From JAMHWF01 sp035911095 (lineage in GTDB: Bacteria > Pseudomonadota > Gammaproteobacteria > Burkholderiales > Burkholderiaceae_C), in assembly GCA_035911095.1 (NCBI GenBank), contig JAMHWF010000125.1, positions 1 to 64,000 on the forward strand: 64,000 nucleotides of DNA, read 5' to 3'. Made by a program: the position numbers and the translations under genes. Position 1 is the first letter of the stretch, and the number at the start of each line of letters is the position of its first letter. Under the pieces are notes generated by a model, which saw only the letters and a list, made by a program, of their open reading frames with translations, was not told where the DNA came from and did not search any database. Below are positions 1 to 9,323 of the stretch, piece by piece.

Positions 1-518
1 CCGACAAGGTCAAGGTCCTGACCGTGCGCACCACCGGCTTCGACGCCGCGGCCGCCGAAGGGGGCAGCGCGGCGGTCGAGAGCGTCAGCGCCACCGCGAC
101 GGCCGGCGGCTCCAGCTACATCGGCGCGGAGATCGCCAAGAGCGACCGCCCCGAGCTCACCGCGGCCAAGATCATCGTCTCGGGCGGCCGGGCGCTGGGC
201 AGCAGCGAGAAGTTCAACGAAGTGCTGACCCCGCTGGCCGACAAGCTCGGCGCGGCGATCGGGGCCAGCCGCGCGGCGGTGGACGCCGGCTACGCGCCCA
301 ACGACTGGCAGGTCGGTCAGACCGGCAAGATCGTGGCGCCGCAGCTGTACATCGCCGCGGGTATCAGCGGGGCGATCCAGCACCTGGCGGGGATGAAGGA
401 CTCCAAGGTGATCGTGGCGATCAACAAGGACCCTGAGGCCCCGATCTTCAGCGTCGCCGACTACGGGCTCGAGGCGGACCTCTTCGCCGCCGTGCCGGAG
501 CTGGTCAAGGCGCTTTGA
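1..518 (+). CDS. etfA: Electron transfer flavoprotein alpha subunit, 3' part (5' end outside window)
   Basis: This is the C-terminal part of ETF alpha, the FAD-carrying subunit that takes electrons from acyl-CoA dehydrogenases and passes them to ETF-ubiquinone oxidoreductase. The frame is already open at base 3, so the gene begins before the window. The FAD-binding domain is recognisable: SGGRALGSSEKF, then SRAAVDAGYAPNDWQVGQTG, then a GISGAIQH segment, then AINKDPEAPIFSVADYGL near the end. These are the standard ETF alpha cofactor contacts. etfB normally lies just upstream and would be outside the window. The next gene is an acyl-CoA dehydrogenase, which fits an electron-donor/acceptor pair. 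The identification is secure; only the missing N-terminus is unknown. Confidence 0.95.
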   Translation, partial: DKVKVLTVRTTGFDAAAAEGGSAAVESVSATATAGGSSYIGAEIAKSDRPELTAAKIIVSGGRALGSSEKFNEVLTPLADKLGAAIGASRAAVDAGYAPNDWQVGQTGKIVAPQLYIAAGISGAIQHLAGMKDSKVIVAINKDPEAPIFSVADYGLEADLFAAVPELVKAL

Positions 519-586
519 CGGCGCGGCGCGTGACGCCGCCGAGCATCACGCACTCAAGCGATCCTGATCGGCGACGGAGGCGGTAG

Positions 587-2377
587 ATGGGCTATCGAGC
601 ACCGGTGCAGGACATGTTGTTCTGCATGCAGGATCTGGCGGGACTCGACGAGATCGCGTCGCTGCCCGGCTTCGAGGAGGCAGGTCGCGACACCGCACGC
701 GCGGTGCTCGAGGAGTGCGCCCGCTTCAACGAGGAAGTCGTCGCACCGCTCGACCGCGAGGGCGACATCTCGCCGTCGACCTGGAAGGACGGGGCGGTCA
801 CGACCGCGCCCGGCTTCAAGGACGCATTCCGCCAGTTCGCCGAGGGTGGCTGGCAGGGCCTGCAGCACCCGGCTGCGTTCGGCGGGCAGGGCCTGCCCAA
901 GACGATCGGTGCCGCTTGCAGCGAGATGCTGAACGGCGCGAACCTGAGCTTCGCGCTCTGTCCTTTGCTCAGCGACGGTGCGATCGAGGCCTTGCTCGCT
1001 GCCGGCAGCGAGGCGCAGCAGTCGACCTACCTGCCCAGGCTGGTCAGCGGCGAGTGGACCGGCACGATGAACCTGACCGAGCCGCAGGCCGGCAGCGACC
1101 TCTCGCTGGTGCGCACGCGGGCCGAGCCGCAGCCGGATGGGAGCTACCGCCTCTTCGGCACCAAGATCTTCATCACCTACGGCGAGCACGATATGGCGGA
1201 CAACATCGTCCACCTCGTGCTCGCGCGCATCGCCGGGGCGCCCGAGGGGGTCAAGGGCATTTCGCTTTTCGTCGTCCCGAAGTTCCTCGTCAATGCCGAC
1301 GGTTCGCTCGGCGCGCGCAACGACCTGCGCTGCGTCAGCATCGAACACAAGCTCGGCATCAAGGCGAGCCCGACCGCGGTGCTGCAGTTCGGTGACGCGG
1401 GTGCGGGCGCCATCGGCCGGCTCGTCGGCCAGGAGAACCGCGGCCTCGAGGCGATGTTCGTGATGATGAACGCGGCGCGCTTCGCGGTCGGCGTGCAAGG
1501 CGTCGCGGTCGCCGAACGGGCCTACCAGCAGGCCGTGGGATATGCCCACGATCGGGTGCAGAGCCGCCCGGTCGACGGCTCGCTGCCCGGCAGCGCAGCG
1601 ATCGTCCACCACCCCGACGTGCGGCGCATGCTGATGACGATGCGCGCGCTGACAGAGGGCTGTCGTGCGATGGCGCTGGTCGCGGCGGCCGCCCACGATG
1701 CTGCGCACGCGCACCCGGACGCGAAGGCCCGGGAACAGAACCAGGCCTTCTACGAGTTCATGGTGCCGCTCGTGAAGGGTTACAGCACCGAGATGAGCCT
1801 GGAGGTCGCTTCGCTCGGCATCCAGGTGCATGGCGGCATGGGCTACATCGAGGAGACCGGCGCTGCCCAGCTGCTGCGCGATGCCCGCATCCTGACCATC
1901 TACGAAGGCACGACCGCGATCCAGGCGAACGACTTCGTCGGCCGCAAGACCGCGAGGGACGGTGGCCAGGTGGCAAAGGCGGTCGCAGCGCGCATCGCGA
2001 CCACCGAGGCAGAACTGGCCGCGCACGACGACCCGCTCGCACGCCGGGTGCAGCTGCGCCTGGCCGCGGCGCGGCAGGCTTTCGAGCAGGCGATCGACTT
2101 CGTCGTCGCGCAGGCGAAGGTGGCGCCGAACGCGGCCTATGCAGGCTCGGTGCCCTACCTGATGCTTGCCGGCAACCTGGTGGCCGGCTGGCAGCTGGCG
2201 CGCGCGATGCTCGTCGCGCTTGACCGGAAGGCTGGCGAGGACGCGGCCTTCATGAAGGCGAAGCTGGCGACCGCGTCCTTCTATGCCGATCACATCCTGA
2301 CCCGCGTGCCGGGCCTGCGCGACAACATCGTCGAGGGCGCTGCGAGCGTACTGGCGCTGGAAATCGACGCGTTCTGA
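587..2377 (+). CDS. Acyl-CoA dehydrogenase (long form with C-terminal extension domain)
   Basis: A 596-residue FAD-dependent acyl-CoA dehydrogenase that would introduce a 2,3-double bond into an acyl-CoA and pass electrons to ETF, encoded immediately upstream. The N- and middle domains carry MNLTEPQAGSDLS, typical of the family. The segment RILTIYEGTTAIQ supplies the usual catalytic glutamate, at about residue 440. It is roughly 200 residues longer than a classic short-chain enzyme. The extra C-terminal helical region, about residues 470-596, matches the long AcdA/DmdC-like subgroup. ATG 587 follows a GGAGGCGG stretch (574-581) at good ribosome-binding spacing. Substrate chain length cannot be read from the sequence; homologs are often labelled 3-methylmercaptopropionyl-CoA dehydrogenase, but that is not demonstrated here. 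Confidence 0.9.
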   Translation: MGYRAPVQDMLFCMQDLAGLDEIASLPGFEEAGRDTARAVLEECARFNEEVVAPLDREGDISPSTWKDGAVTTAPGFKDAFRQFAEGGWQGLQHPAAFGGQGLPKTIGAACSEMLNGANLSFALCPLLSDGAIEALLAAGSEAQQSTYLPRLVSGEWTGTMNLTEPQAGSDLSLVRTRAEPQPDGSYRLFGTKIFITYGEHDMADNIVHLVLARIAGAPEGVKGISLFVVPKFLVNADGSLGARNDLRCVSIEHKLGIKASPTAVLQFGDAGAGAIGRLVGQENRGLEAMFVMMNAARFAVGVQGVAVAERAYQQAVGYAHDRVQSRPVDGSLPGSAAIVHHPDVRRMLMTMRALTEGCRAMALVAAAAHDAAHAHPDAKAREQNQAFYEFMVPLVKGYSTEMSLEVASLGIQVHGGMGYIEETGAAQLLRDARILTIYEGTTAIQANDFVGRKTARDGGQVAKAVAARIATTEAELAAHDDPLARRVQLRLAAARQAFEQAIDFVVAQAKVAPNAAYAGSVPYLMLAGNLVAGWQLARAMLVALDRKAGEDAAFMKAKLATASFYADHILTRVPGLRDNIVEGAASVLALEIDAF

Positions 2378-2426
2378 TCCGCGCGGCGGCGCGAGGTCCC
2401 GGCCGCCGCCCCAACCAGGAGACGCC

Positions 2427-3398
2427 GTGCCCCTGCCTCCCGCCCTCCAGGGCCTGCCGCTGCCGGTCATCGGCGCGCCGCTGTTCATCATCAGCAATCC
2501 GAAGCTCGTGATCGCGCAGTGCTGCGCAGGCGTGGTGGGGGCGATGCCTTCGCTCAACGCACGGCCGGCGTCGCAGCTCGACGAGTGGCTCGCCGAGATC
2601 ACCGAGGCGCTCGCCGCGCACGACCGCGCGCACCCCGAGCGCCCGGCCGCGCCTTACGCGATCAACCAGATCGTGCACAAGAGCAACGAGCGACTCGAGC
2701 ACGACATGTCCCTGTGCGCGAAGTACCGGGTGCCGATCGTCATCACCTCGCTCGGCGCGCGTACCGATGTCAACGACGCGGTGCATGGCTGGGGCGGCAT
2801 CGTGCTGCACGACGTGATCAACGACGCCTTCGCGCGCAAGGCGGTCGAGAAGGGCGCCGACGGCCTCATCGCGGTGGCGGCAGGGGCCGGCGGGCATGCA
2901 GGCGTCAAGAGCCCCTTCGCGCTGGTGCAGGAGATCCGCGCCTGGTTCGACGGGCCGTTGGCACTGAGCGGCGCGATCGCCACCGGCGACGCGGTGCTGG
3001 CCGCGCAGGCGATGGGAGCGGACCTGGCCTACATCGGCTCGGCCTTCATCGCCACCGAGGAGGCTCGGGCCTCAGAGGCGCAGAAGCAGGCGGTCGTCGA
3101 CGGCATGTCCGACGACATCGTGTACTCGAGCCTCTTCACCGGCGTGCACGGCAATTACCTCAAGCGTTCGGTCCGCGCGGCCGGGCTCGACCCGGACCAC
3201 CTGCCGCCGGGCGACCCGAGCAAGATGAACTTCGGCGGCGATGGTGCGGCCAAGGCCTGGCGCGACATCTGGGGTTGCGGCCAGGGCATCGCCCCGATCA
3301 AGGCCGTGGTGCCGGCGCGTGACCTTGTCGAACGTCTGCGCACCGAGTACCAGACCGCGCGCCGACGGCTGGGTCTGGCGTCGGCCGGCGCCGGATGA
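2427..3398 (+). CDS. Nitronate monooxygenase-family FMN protein (2-nitropropane dioxygenase-like)
   Basis: A 323-residue TIM-barrel flavoprotein of the NMO / 2-nitropropane dioxygenase superfamily. The FMN-phosphate region AAGAGGHAGVKSP (His157 in GGHAG) and the later MGADLAYIGSAFIATEEA loop are diagnostic. The conserved histidine is the family's usual catalytic base for nitronates. The start is GTG 2427, preceded by an AACCAGGAGA ribosome-binding site; no ATG fits better. It sits about 50 nt behind the acyl-CoA dehydrogenase and the two are probably co-transcribed. The superfamily also contains enoyl reductases such as FabK, so with ETF and an acyl-CoA dehydrogenase next door an acyl-CoA-related role is possible. 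The family is certain; the substrate is not. Confidence 0.85.
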   Translation: MPLPPALQGLPLPVIGAPLFIISNPKLVIAQCCAGVVGAMPSLNARPASQLDEWLAEITEALAAHDRAHPERPAAPYAINQIVHKSNERLEHDMSLCAKYRVPIVITSLGARTDVNDAVHGWGGIVLHDVINDAFARKAVEKGADGLIAVAAGAGGHAGVKSPFALVQEIRAWFDGPLALSGAIATGDAVLAAQAMGADLAYIGSAFIATEEARASEAQKQAVVDGMSDDIVYSSLFTGVHGNYLKRSVRAAGLDPDHLPPGDPSKMNFGGDGAAKAWRDIWGCGQGIAPIKAVVPARDLVERLRTEYQTARRRLGLASAGAG

Positions 3399-3619
3399 GA
3401 GGGTTTTCGAGGGCCGTCGAACCGTGTCGCAACAATGCCGAAGATGTCGGCAAGAAGGCGATACGGTGCTACAGTCGCGGCCCGACTTGTAGGTCCTTCC
3501 CGTCCCCTTCGCTGGTAGCAGCTTAGGCGGGTCGCAATCCGCCAACCGGTCTAGCCGTGTCGCGGAAGGTTTTTTAACCAGCCGGAACTCCGCAAAGCGG
3601 AGCGAAAGGTTCGCGAAAG
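3399..3619 (+). promoter_or_regulatory. Intergenic region and probable leader of sucA
   Basis: A 221-nt gap ahead of the 2-oxoglutarate dehydrogenase operon. It contains a possible -10 box TACAGT at 3470-3475 with no convincing -35. Two small inverted repeats follow: GGCGG/CCGCC at 3526-3530 and 3539-3543, and CTCCGC/GCGGAG at 3588-3593 and 3597-3602. An AT-rich palindrome GGTTTTTTAACC lies at 3568-3579. The last hairpin lies just upstream of the sucA ribosome-binding region and could influence translation. No ORF with coding character was seen. Promoter and regulatory roles are inferred from position only. Confidence 0.4.
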
Positions 3620-6478
3620 ATGATGCAACAGTCCAGGTCGCAGTCCTACCTTTTTGGCGGCAATGCGCCCTATGTCGAGGAGCTGTACGAAGCCTACCTC
3701 GACAACCCTGGCTCCGTGCCCGACAACTGGCGGTCGTACTTCGATGCGCTGCAGAACGTGCCGGCCGTCGATGGCAGCGAGAGTCGAGACGTCGCGCACG
3801 CGCCGGTCATCGAATCCTTTGCCCAGCGCGCCAAGTCCAATGCCTTCGCCGTCAAGGCGAGCAGCACCGACCTCGCCGTCGCACGCAAGCAGGTCCATGT
3901 CCAGTCGCTGATCGCGGCCTACCGCTTTCTCGGCTCGCGCTGGGCCGATCTCGATCCGCTGAAGCGCCAGGAGCGTCCGCGCATCCCTGAGCTCGAGCCG
4001 GCGTTCTACGACCTGACCGAGTCCGACATGGACATCACGTTCAGTGCGACGAACACCTACTTCAGCAAGGCCGAGCAGATGAGTCTGCGCGACATCGTGC
4101 TGGCCCTGCGCGAGACCTACTGCGGTTCGATCGGCGCCGAGTACATGCATGTCACCGAGCCGACCGAGAAGCGCTGGTGGCAGGAGCGGCTGGAGAGTAT
4201 CCGCAGCAAGCCCTCGTTCTCGATCAGCGAGAAAAAGCACATCCTCGACCGCCTGACCGCGGCCGAAGGCCTCGAGCGCTACCTGCATACCAAGTACGTG
4301 GGGCAGAAGCGCTTCTCGCTCGAAGGCGGCGAGAGCTTCATCGCCAGCATGGACGAGCTCGTCCAGCGCGGCGGTACCGCCGGCGTGCAGGAGATCGTCA
4401 TCGGCATGGCCCACCGGGGCCGGCTCAACGTGCTGGTGAACACCCTCGGCAAGATGCCGAAGGATCTGTTCGCCGAGTTCGACCACACCGCGCCGGAGGC
4501 GCTGCCCTCGGGCGACGTCAAGTACCACCAGGGCTTCTCGAGCGACGTCACGACGCCGGCAGGCCCGGTCCACCTGAGCCTGGCCTTCAACCCCTCGCAC
4601 CTCGAGATCGTCAACCCCGTTGTCGAGGGCAGCGTGAAGGCGCGTCTCGACCGGCGCGGCGACGTCGAAGGCGATTCGGTACTGCCGGTGCTGGTGCACG
4701 GCGACGCGGCCTTCGCCGGGCAGGGCGTGGTGATGGAGACGCTGGCGCTGGCGCAGACCCGCGGCTACTACACCGGCGGCACCCTGCATGTCGTCATCAA
4801 CAACCAGATCGGATTCACCACCAGCGATCCGCGCGACACCCGTTCGACGCTGTACTGCTCCGACGTGGTCAAGATGATCGAGGCGCCGGTGCTGCACGTG
4901 AACGGCGACGACCCGGAAGCGGTCGTGCTGTGCACGCAGCTCGCGCTCGACTACCGCCAGGAGTTCAACAAGGACGTGGTGGTCGACATCATCTGCTTCC
5001 GCAAGCTGGGTCACAACGAGCAGGACACCCCTTCGCTCACCCAGCCGCTGATGTACAAGAAGATCGCCCAGCACCCCGGCACGCGCAAGCTCTACGCGGA
5101 CAAGCTGGTCGCCCAGGGCATCATCGGCGCGGAGGACCCCGACGCGATGGTGCGCGGCTTCCGCGCCGCGATGGAGTCCGGCAAGCACACGGTCGACCCG
5201 GTGCTCACCAACTACAAGAGCAAATACGCGGTCGACTGGAGCCCCTTCCTCAACCGCAAGTGGACGGACGGGGCCGACACCGCGCTTCCGCTGGCCGAGA
5301 TCAAGCGCCTGTCCGAGCGCATCACGACGATCCCGAAGAACTTCAAGGTTCACCCGCTGGTCGAGAAGGTGATCGCCGACCGTGCCGCCATGGGCCGCGG
5401 TGAGGTCAACGTCGACTGGGGCATGGGCGAGCACCTGGCCTACGCCTCGCTGGTTGCCAGTGGCTACCCGGTGCGTCTCTCCGGCGAGGACTCGGGCCGT
5501 GGCACCTTCACCCACCGGCACTCGGTGCTGCACGACCAGAACCGCGAAAAGTACGACGAAGGCACCTTCGTGCCGCTGCAGCACGTGGCCGACGGCCAGG
5601 CGCCCTTCGTTGTCATCGACTCGATCCTGTCGGAAGAGGCGGTGCTCGGCTTCGAGTACGGCTACGCCTCGGCCGACCCCAACACGCTGACCATCTGGGA
5701 GGGGCAGTTCGGGGACTTCGTCAACGGTGCGCAGGTCGTGATCGACCAGTTCATCGCCTCGGGCGAGGTCAAGTGGGGGCGGTCGAACGGCCTCACGCTG
5801 CTGCTGCCGCACGGCTACGAAGGGCAGGGCCCGGAGCACAGCTCGGCGCGCCTCGAGCGCTTCATGCAGCTCGCGGCCGACAACAACATGCAGATCGTCC
5901 AGCCGACGACGGCGAGCCAGATCTTCCACGTGCTGCGGCGCCAGATGGTGCGCATGTTCCGCAAGCCGCTGGTCGTGATGACGCCGAAGTCGCTGCTGCG
6001 AAACAAGGACGCCACCTCACCGCTGTCGGAGTTCACCCGCGGCGAGTTCCGCACGGTGATCCCGGAGCAGAACGCGGCGATCGATGCGGCGAAGGTCAAG
6101 CGCCTGATTGCCTGCTCGGGCAAGGTCTACTACGACCTCGTCAAGAAGCGCGAGGAGCGCAAGGCCAACGACGTGGCGATCATCCGCGTCGAGCAGCTCT
6201 ACCCGTTCCCGCACCGTGCGTTCGCCGCGGAGATCAAGCACTACCCGCAGCTGACCGACATCGTCTGGTGCCAGGACGAGCCTCAGAACCAGGGGGCTTG
6301 GTTCTTCGTGCAGCACTACATCCACGAGAACATGGCCGACGGGCAGCGGCTCGGCTATGCCGGACGTCCCGCCTCCGCCTCACCGGCGGTCGGCTACGCG
6401 CACCTCCACCAGGAGCAGCAGAAGGCCTTGCTCGACCAGGCATTCGCCAAGCTCAAGGGGTTCATCCTCACCAAGTAA
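3620..6478 (+). CDS. sucA: 2-oxoglutarate dehydrogenase E1 component
   Basis: A 952-residue thiamine-diphosphate-dependent E1 of the 2-oxoglutarate dehydrogenase complex. It decarboxylates 2-oxoglutarate and succinylates the lipoyl group of E2 in the TCA cycle. The N-terminal segment YVEELYEAYLDNPGSVPDNW is the family's E2-interacting start. GMAHRGRLNVLVNTLGKMP, then GDAAFAGQGVVMETLAL and VINNQIGFTTS, mark the ThDP/Mg site. QGPEHSSARLERFMQLA and the C-terminal WCQDEPQNQGAWFF complete the transketolase-like fold. Length matches the roughly 930-960 usual for proteobacteria. ATG 3620 follows a purine-rich GGAGCGAAAGG stretch. It heads the operon sucA-sucB-lpd-zapE. Confidence 0.97.
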   Translation: MMQQSRSQSYLFGGNAPYVEELYEAYLDNPGSVPDNWRSYFDALQNVPAVDGSESRDVAHAPVIESFAQRAKSNAFAVKASSTDLAVARKQVHVQSLIAAYRFLGSRWADLDPLKRQERPRIPELEPAFYDLTESDMDITFSATNTYFSKAEQMSLRDIVLALRETYCGSIGAEYMHVTEPTEKRWWQERLESIRSKPSFSISEKKHILDRLTAAEGLERYLHTKYVGQKRFSLEGGESFIASMDELVQRGGTAGVQEIVIGMAHRGRLNVLVNTLGKMPKDLFAEFDHTAPEALPSGDVKYHQGFSSDVTTPAGPVHLSLAFNPSHLEIVNPVVEGSVKARLDRRGDVEGDSVLPVLVHGDAAFAGQGVVMETLALAQTRGYYTGGTLHVVINNQIGFTTSDPRDTRSTLYCSDVVKMIEAPVLHVNGDDPEAVVLCTQLALDYRQEFNKDVVVDIICFRKLGHNEQDTPSLTQPLMYKKIAQHPGTRKLYADKLVAQGIIGAEDPDAMVRGFRAAMESGKHTVDPVLTNYKSKYAVDWSPFLNRKWTDGADTALPLAEIKRLSERITTIPKNFKVHPLVEKVIADRAAMGRGEVNVDWGMGEHLAYASLVASGYPVRLSGEDSGRGTFTHRHSVLHDQNREKYDEGTFVPLQHVADGQAPFVVIDSILSEEAVLGFEYGYASADPNTLTIWEGQFGDFVNGAQVVIDQFIASGEVKWGRSNGLTLLLPHGYEGQGPEHSSARLERFMQLAADNNMQIVQPTTASQIFHVLRRQMVRMFRKPLVVMTPKSLLRNKDATSPLSEFTRGEFRTVIPEQNAAIDAAKVKRLIACSGKVYYDLVKKREERKANDVAIIRVEQLYPFPHRAFAAEIKHYPQLTDIVWCQDEPQNQGAWFFVQHYIHENMADGQRLGYAGRPASASPAVGYAHLHQEQQKALLDQAFAKLKGFILTK

Positions 6479-6592
6479 CCGCCACGCGAGGGCGCGGCGC
6501 AGCGCGTCGGCCGGGGTCACCCCGAGCCGCACGCCGCTGCCCGCGCAGGCCCGAGCGCGCCTGACGCGCGCCGAAAAGACCCGAGAACAACC

Positions 6593-7867
6593 ATGTCCAT
6601 CATCGAAGTGAAGGTGCCGCAGCTGTCGGAATCCGTTTCCGAGGCCACGCTGCTGCAGTGGAAGAAGAAGGCCGGTGAAGCCGTCGCCGCGGACGAGATC
6701 ATCATCGAGATCGAGACCGACAAGGTCGTGCTGGAGGTGCCTGCGCCTTCGGCCGGCGTGATCGCCGAGATCGTCAAACAGGACGGCGAAAGCTGTGTCA
6801 GCGACGAAGTCATCGCGCGCATCGACACCGAAGGCAAGGCCTCGGCCGCCAGCGCTGCCACCCCCGCCGCTGCGCCGGCTGCTGCCCCCGCGGCCGCACC
6901 GGCCGCTGCCGCAGGCGGCAGCAAGTCGGACGTCGCGATGCCGGCGGCCGCCAAGCTGATCGCCGACAACCAGCTTGCCCCCGGCAGCGTGGCCGGCACC
7001 GGCAAGGACGGCCGCGTGACGAAGGGCGACGTGCTCGGCGCGCTCGAGGCCGGCAAGGCCGCGCCGCCGCCCGCCGCCCGTCCGCCTGCATCGCCGGCGC
7101 CCGCCGCGGCTGCCAAGCCGGCGCTGCCGTCGGTCGCTGCGCCGCCGCCCTCGCTGAACCTCGGCGACCGGCCCGAGCAGCGCGTGCCGATGAGCCGCCT
7201 GCGCGCGCGGGTGGCAGAGCGCCTGCTGCAGTCGCAGGCCACGAACGCGATCCTCACCACCTTCAACGAGGTCAACATGGCCCCGGTGATGGACATGCGC
7301 AAGCGCTTCCAGGACAAGTTCGAGAAGGAGCACGGCGTCAAGATCGGCTTCATGAGCTTTTTCGTGAAGGCCGCGGTCGCCGCGCTGAAGCGCTACCCGG
7401 TGCTCAACGCCTCGGTCGACGGCAACGACATCGTCTACCACGGCTACTTCGACATCGGCATCGCGGTCGGCTCGCCGCGCGGCCTGGTGGTGCCGATCCT
7501 GCGCAACGCCGACCAGATGACCTTCGCGGACATCGAGAAGAAGATCGCCGAGTTCGGCAGCAAGGCCCGCGACGGCAAGATCTCGCTCGACGAACTGACC
7601 GGTGGCACCTTCTCGATCAGCAACGGCGGCGTGTTCGGCTCGATGCTGTCGACGCCGATCATCAACCCGCCGCAGTCGGCGATCCTCGGCGTGCACGCGA
7701 CGAAGGACCGCGCCGTCGTCGAGAACGGGCAGGTCGTGGTGCGCCCGATGAACTACCTCGCGATGTCCTATGACCACCGCATCATCGACGGGCGCGAAGC
7801 CGTGCTCGGCCTGGTCGCGATGAAGGAGGCGCTGGAAGACCCGGCCCGCCTGCTGTTCGACATCTGA
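6593..7867 (+). CDS. sucB: Dihydrolipoyllysine succinyltransferase, E2 of 2-oxoglutarate dehydrogenase
   Basis: The 424-residue E2 core carries the succinyl group from E1 to CoA. It has one lipoyl domain (residues 1-78) with the lipoylated lysine at Lys44 in EIETDKVVLEV. A low-complexity Ala/Pro linker follows. The peripheral subunit-binding domain includes AAAKLIADNQLAPGSV and GTGKDGRVTKGDVLGAL. A second Ala/Pro linker leads to the catalytic acyltransferase domain, ending in MSYDHRIIDGREAVLGL with the active-site His395 and Asp399. A single lipoyl domain is normal for SucB and separates it from the multi-lipoyl pyruvate E2. It lies 114 nt after sucA and 8 nt before lpd, so it is co-transcribed. 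Confidence 0.96.
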   Translation: MSIIEVKVPQLSESVSEATLLQWKKKAGEAVAADEIIIEIETDKVVLEVPAPSAGVIAEIVKQDGESCVSDEVIARIDTEGKASAASAATPAAAPAAAPAAAPAAAAGGSKSDVAMPAAAKLIADNQLAPGSVAGTGKDGRVTKGDVLGALEAGKAAPPPAARPPASPAPAAAAKPALPSVAAPPPSLNLGDRPEQRVPMSRLRARVAERLLQSQATNAILTTFNEVNMAPVMDMRKRFQDKFEKEHGVKIGFMSFFVKAAVAALKRYPVLNASVDGNDIVYHGYFDIGIAVGSPRGLVVPILRNADQMTFADIEKKIAEFGSKARDGKISLDELTGGTFSISNGGVFGSMLSTPIINPPQSAILGVHATKDRAVVENGQVVVRPMNYLAMSYDHRIIDGREAVLGLVAMKEALEDPARLLFDI

Positions 7868-7875
7868 GGACAACC

Positions 7876-9306
7876 ATGAGCAAATCCTTCGACGTGGTCG
7901 TCATCGGCGGCGGCCCGGGCGGCTATGTGGCCGCGATCCGCGCGGCGCAGCTCGGCTTCAACGTGGCCTGCATCGACGACTGGAAGAACGCCAAGGGCGG
8001 CCCTGCGCCCGGCGGCACCTGTACCAACATCGGCTGCATCCCGAGCAAGGCGCTGCTGCAATCATCCGAGCACTTCGAGCAGGCCAGGCACCACCTGGCC
8101 GACCATGGCATCGGCGGCGTCGAAGGCGCCACGATCGACGTGGCGAAGATGATCGCCCGCAAGGACACCGTCGTGAAGCAGAACAACGACGGCATCCTCT
8201 ACCTGTTCAAGAAGAACAAGATCAGCTTCTTCCACGGCCGCGGCTCGTTCGTGAAGGCGGTCGACGGCGGCTACGAGATCGCCGTCGCCGGTGCGACGAA
8301 CGAGACGCTGGTCGGCAAGCAGGTGATCATCGCGACCGGCTCCAGCGCCCGCGCCCTGCCCGGCGTCCCGTTCGACGAGGAGTTCATCCTGTCGAACGAC
8401 GGCGCGCTGCGGATCAAGGCCGTGCCGAAGACGCTCGGCGTCATCGGCGCCGGCGTGATCGGCCTCGAGATGGGCTCGGTGTGGCGCCGCCTGGGCTCGC
8501 AGGTGACCCTGCTCGAGGGCCTGCCGACCTTCCTCGGCGCCGCTGACGACCAGATCGCCAAGGAGGCGCGCAAGTCCTTCGACAAGCTCGGCCTCAAGAT
8601 CGAGCTCGGTGCCAAGGTCGGCGAGGTGAAGGTGGGCAAGAAGGGCGTTACCGTCTCGTACACGAACGCCAAGGGCGAGGCCCAGACGCTCGAGGTCGAG
8701 CGCCTGATCGTCTCGATCGGCCGCGTGCCCAACACCGCCGGACTGAACCCCGAGGCCGTCGGGCTCAAGCTCGACCTGCGCGGCGAGATCGCCGTCGACG
8801 ACGAGTGCCGCACGAACCTGCCCGGCGTCTGGGCGGTCGGCGACGTCGTGCGTGGCCCGATGCTGGCGCACAAGTCGGAGGAAGAGGGCGTGGCGGTGGC
8901 CGAGCGCATCGCCGGCCAGCACGGCCACGTCGACTTCGGGACGGTCCCCTGGGTCATCTACACCAACCCTGAGATCGCCTGGGTCGGCCGCACCGAGCAG
9001 CAACTGAAGGACGCGGGCGTCGCCTACAAGGCGGGGACCTTCCCGTTCCTCGCCAACGGTCGCGCGCGCGCGCTCGGCGACACGACCGGCATGGTGAAGA
9101 TCCTGGCCGACGCGAAGACCGACGAGATCCTCGGCGTCCACGTCGTCGGGCCGATGGCCAGCGAGCTGATCTCCGAGGCGGTCGTCGCGATGAGCTTCAA
9201 GGCGAGCGCGGAGGACATCGCACGCATCTGCCATGCCCACCCGACGCTCTCTGAGGCGGTGAAGGAGGCTGCGCTCGCGGTCGACAAGCGCACGCTGAAC
9301 TTCTGA
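7876..9306 (+). CDS. lpd: Dihydrolipoyl dehydrogenase (E3)
   Basis: A 476-residue FAD flavoprotein that reoxidises dihydrolipoyl groups with NAD+. The N-terminal VVVIGGGPGGYVAAIRAAQLG is the FAD Rossmann motif. The redox-active disulfide is Cys49/Cys54 in GGTCTNIGCIPSK. The NAD-binding fold has LGVIGAGVIGLEMGSVW. The C-terminal HAHPTLSEAVKEA provides the His455/Glu460 active-site pair of the partner subunit. TGAGGACAACC links the sucB stop to this ATG with a clear ribosome-binding site. Its place inside the sucAB operon suggests it is the E3 dedicated to 2-oxoglutarate dehydrogenase, although E3 can be shared with pyruvate dehydrogenase. Confidence 0.96.
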   Translation: MSKSFDVVVIGGGPGGYVAAIRAAQLGFNVACIDDWKNAKGGPAPGGTCTNIGCIPSKALLQSSEHFEQARHHLADHGIGGVEGATIDVAKMIARKDTVVKQNNDGILYLFKKNKISFFHGRGSFVKAVDGGYEIAVAGATNETLVGKQVIIATGSSARALPGVPFDEEFILSNDGALRIKAVPKTLGVIGAGVIGLEMGSVWRRLGSQVTLLEGLPTFLGAADDQIAKEARKSFDKLGLKIELGAKVGEVKVGKKGVTVSYTNAKGEAQTLEVERLIVSIGRVPNTAGLNPEAVGLKLDLRGEIAVDDECRTNLPGVWAVGDVVRGPMLAHKSEEEGVAVAERIAGQHGHVDFGTVPWVIYTNPEIAWVGRTEQQLKDAGVAYKAGTFPFLANGRARALGDTTGMVKILADAKTDEILGVHVVGPMASELISEAVVAMSFKASAEDIARICHAHPTLSEAVKEAALAVDKRTLNF

Positions 9307-9323
9307 GTCGGCACGGGCATTCC

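Noticed and set aside
554..2602. A 682-codon frame antisense to the acyl-CoA dehydrogenase
   Set aside because: Same GC-driven artefact; the plus-strand gene has complete catalytic motifs.
3568..3579. GGTTTTTTAACC as an intrinsic terminator of the NMO gene
   Set aside because: It is an AT palindrome without a GC stem preceding the T-run, and it lies 170 nt after the gene.
3551..5929. A 792-codon frame antisense to sucA
   Set aside because: No recognisable motifs and it lies wholly opposite a conserved E1 gene.
6840..6925. Repeated Ala/Pro codons in sucB as a tandem-repeat element
   Set aside because: It encodes the normal flexible linker between lipoyl and subunit-binding domains.
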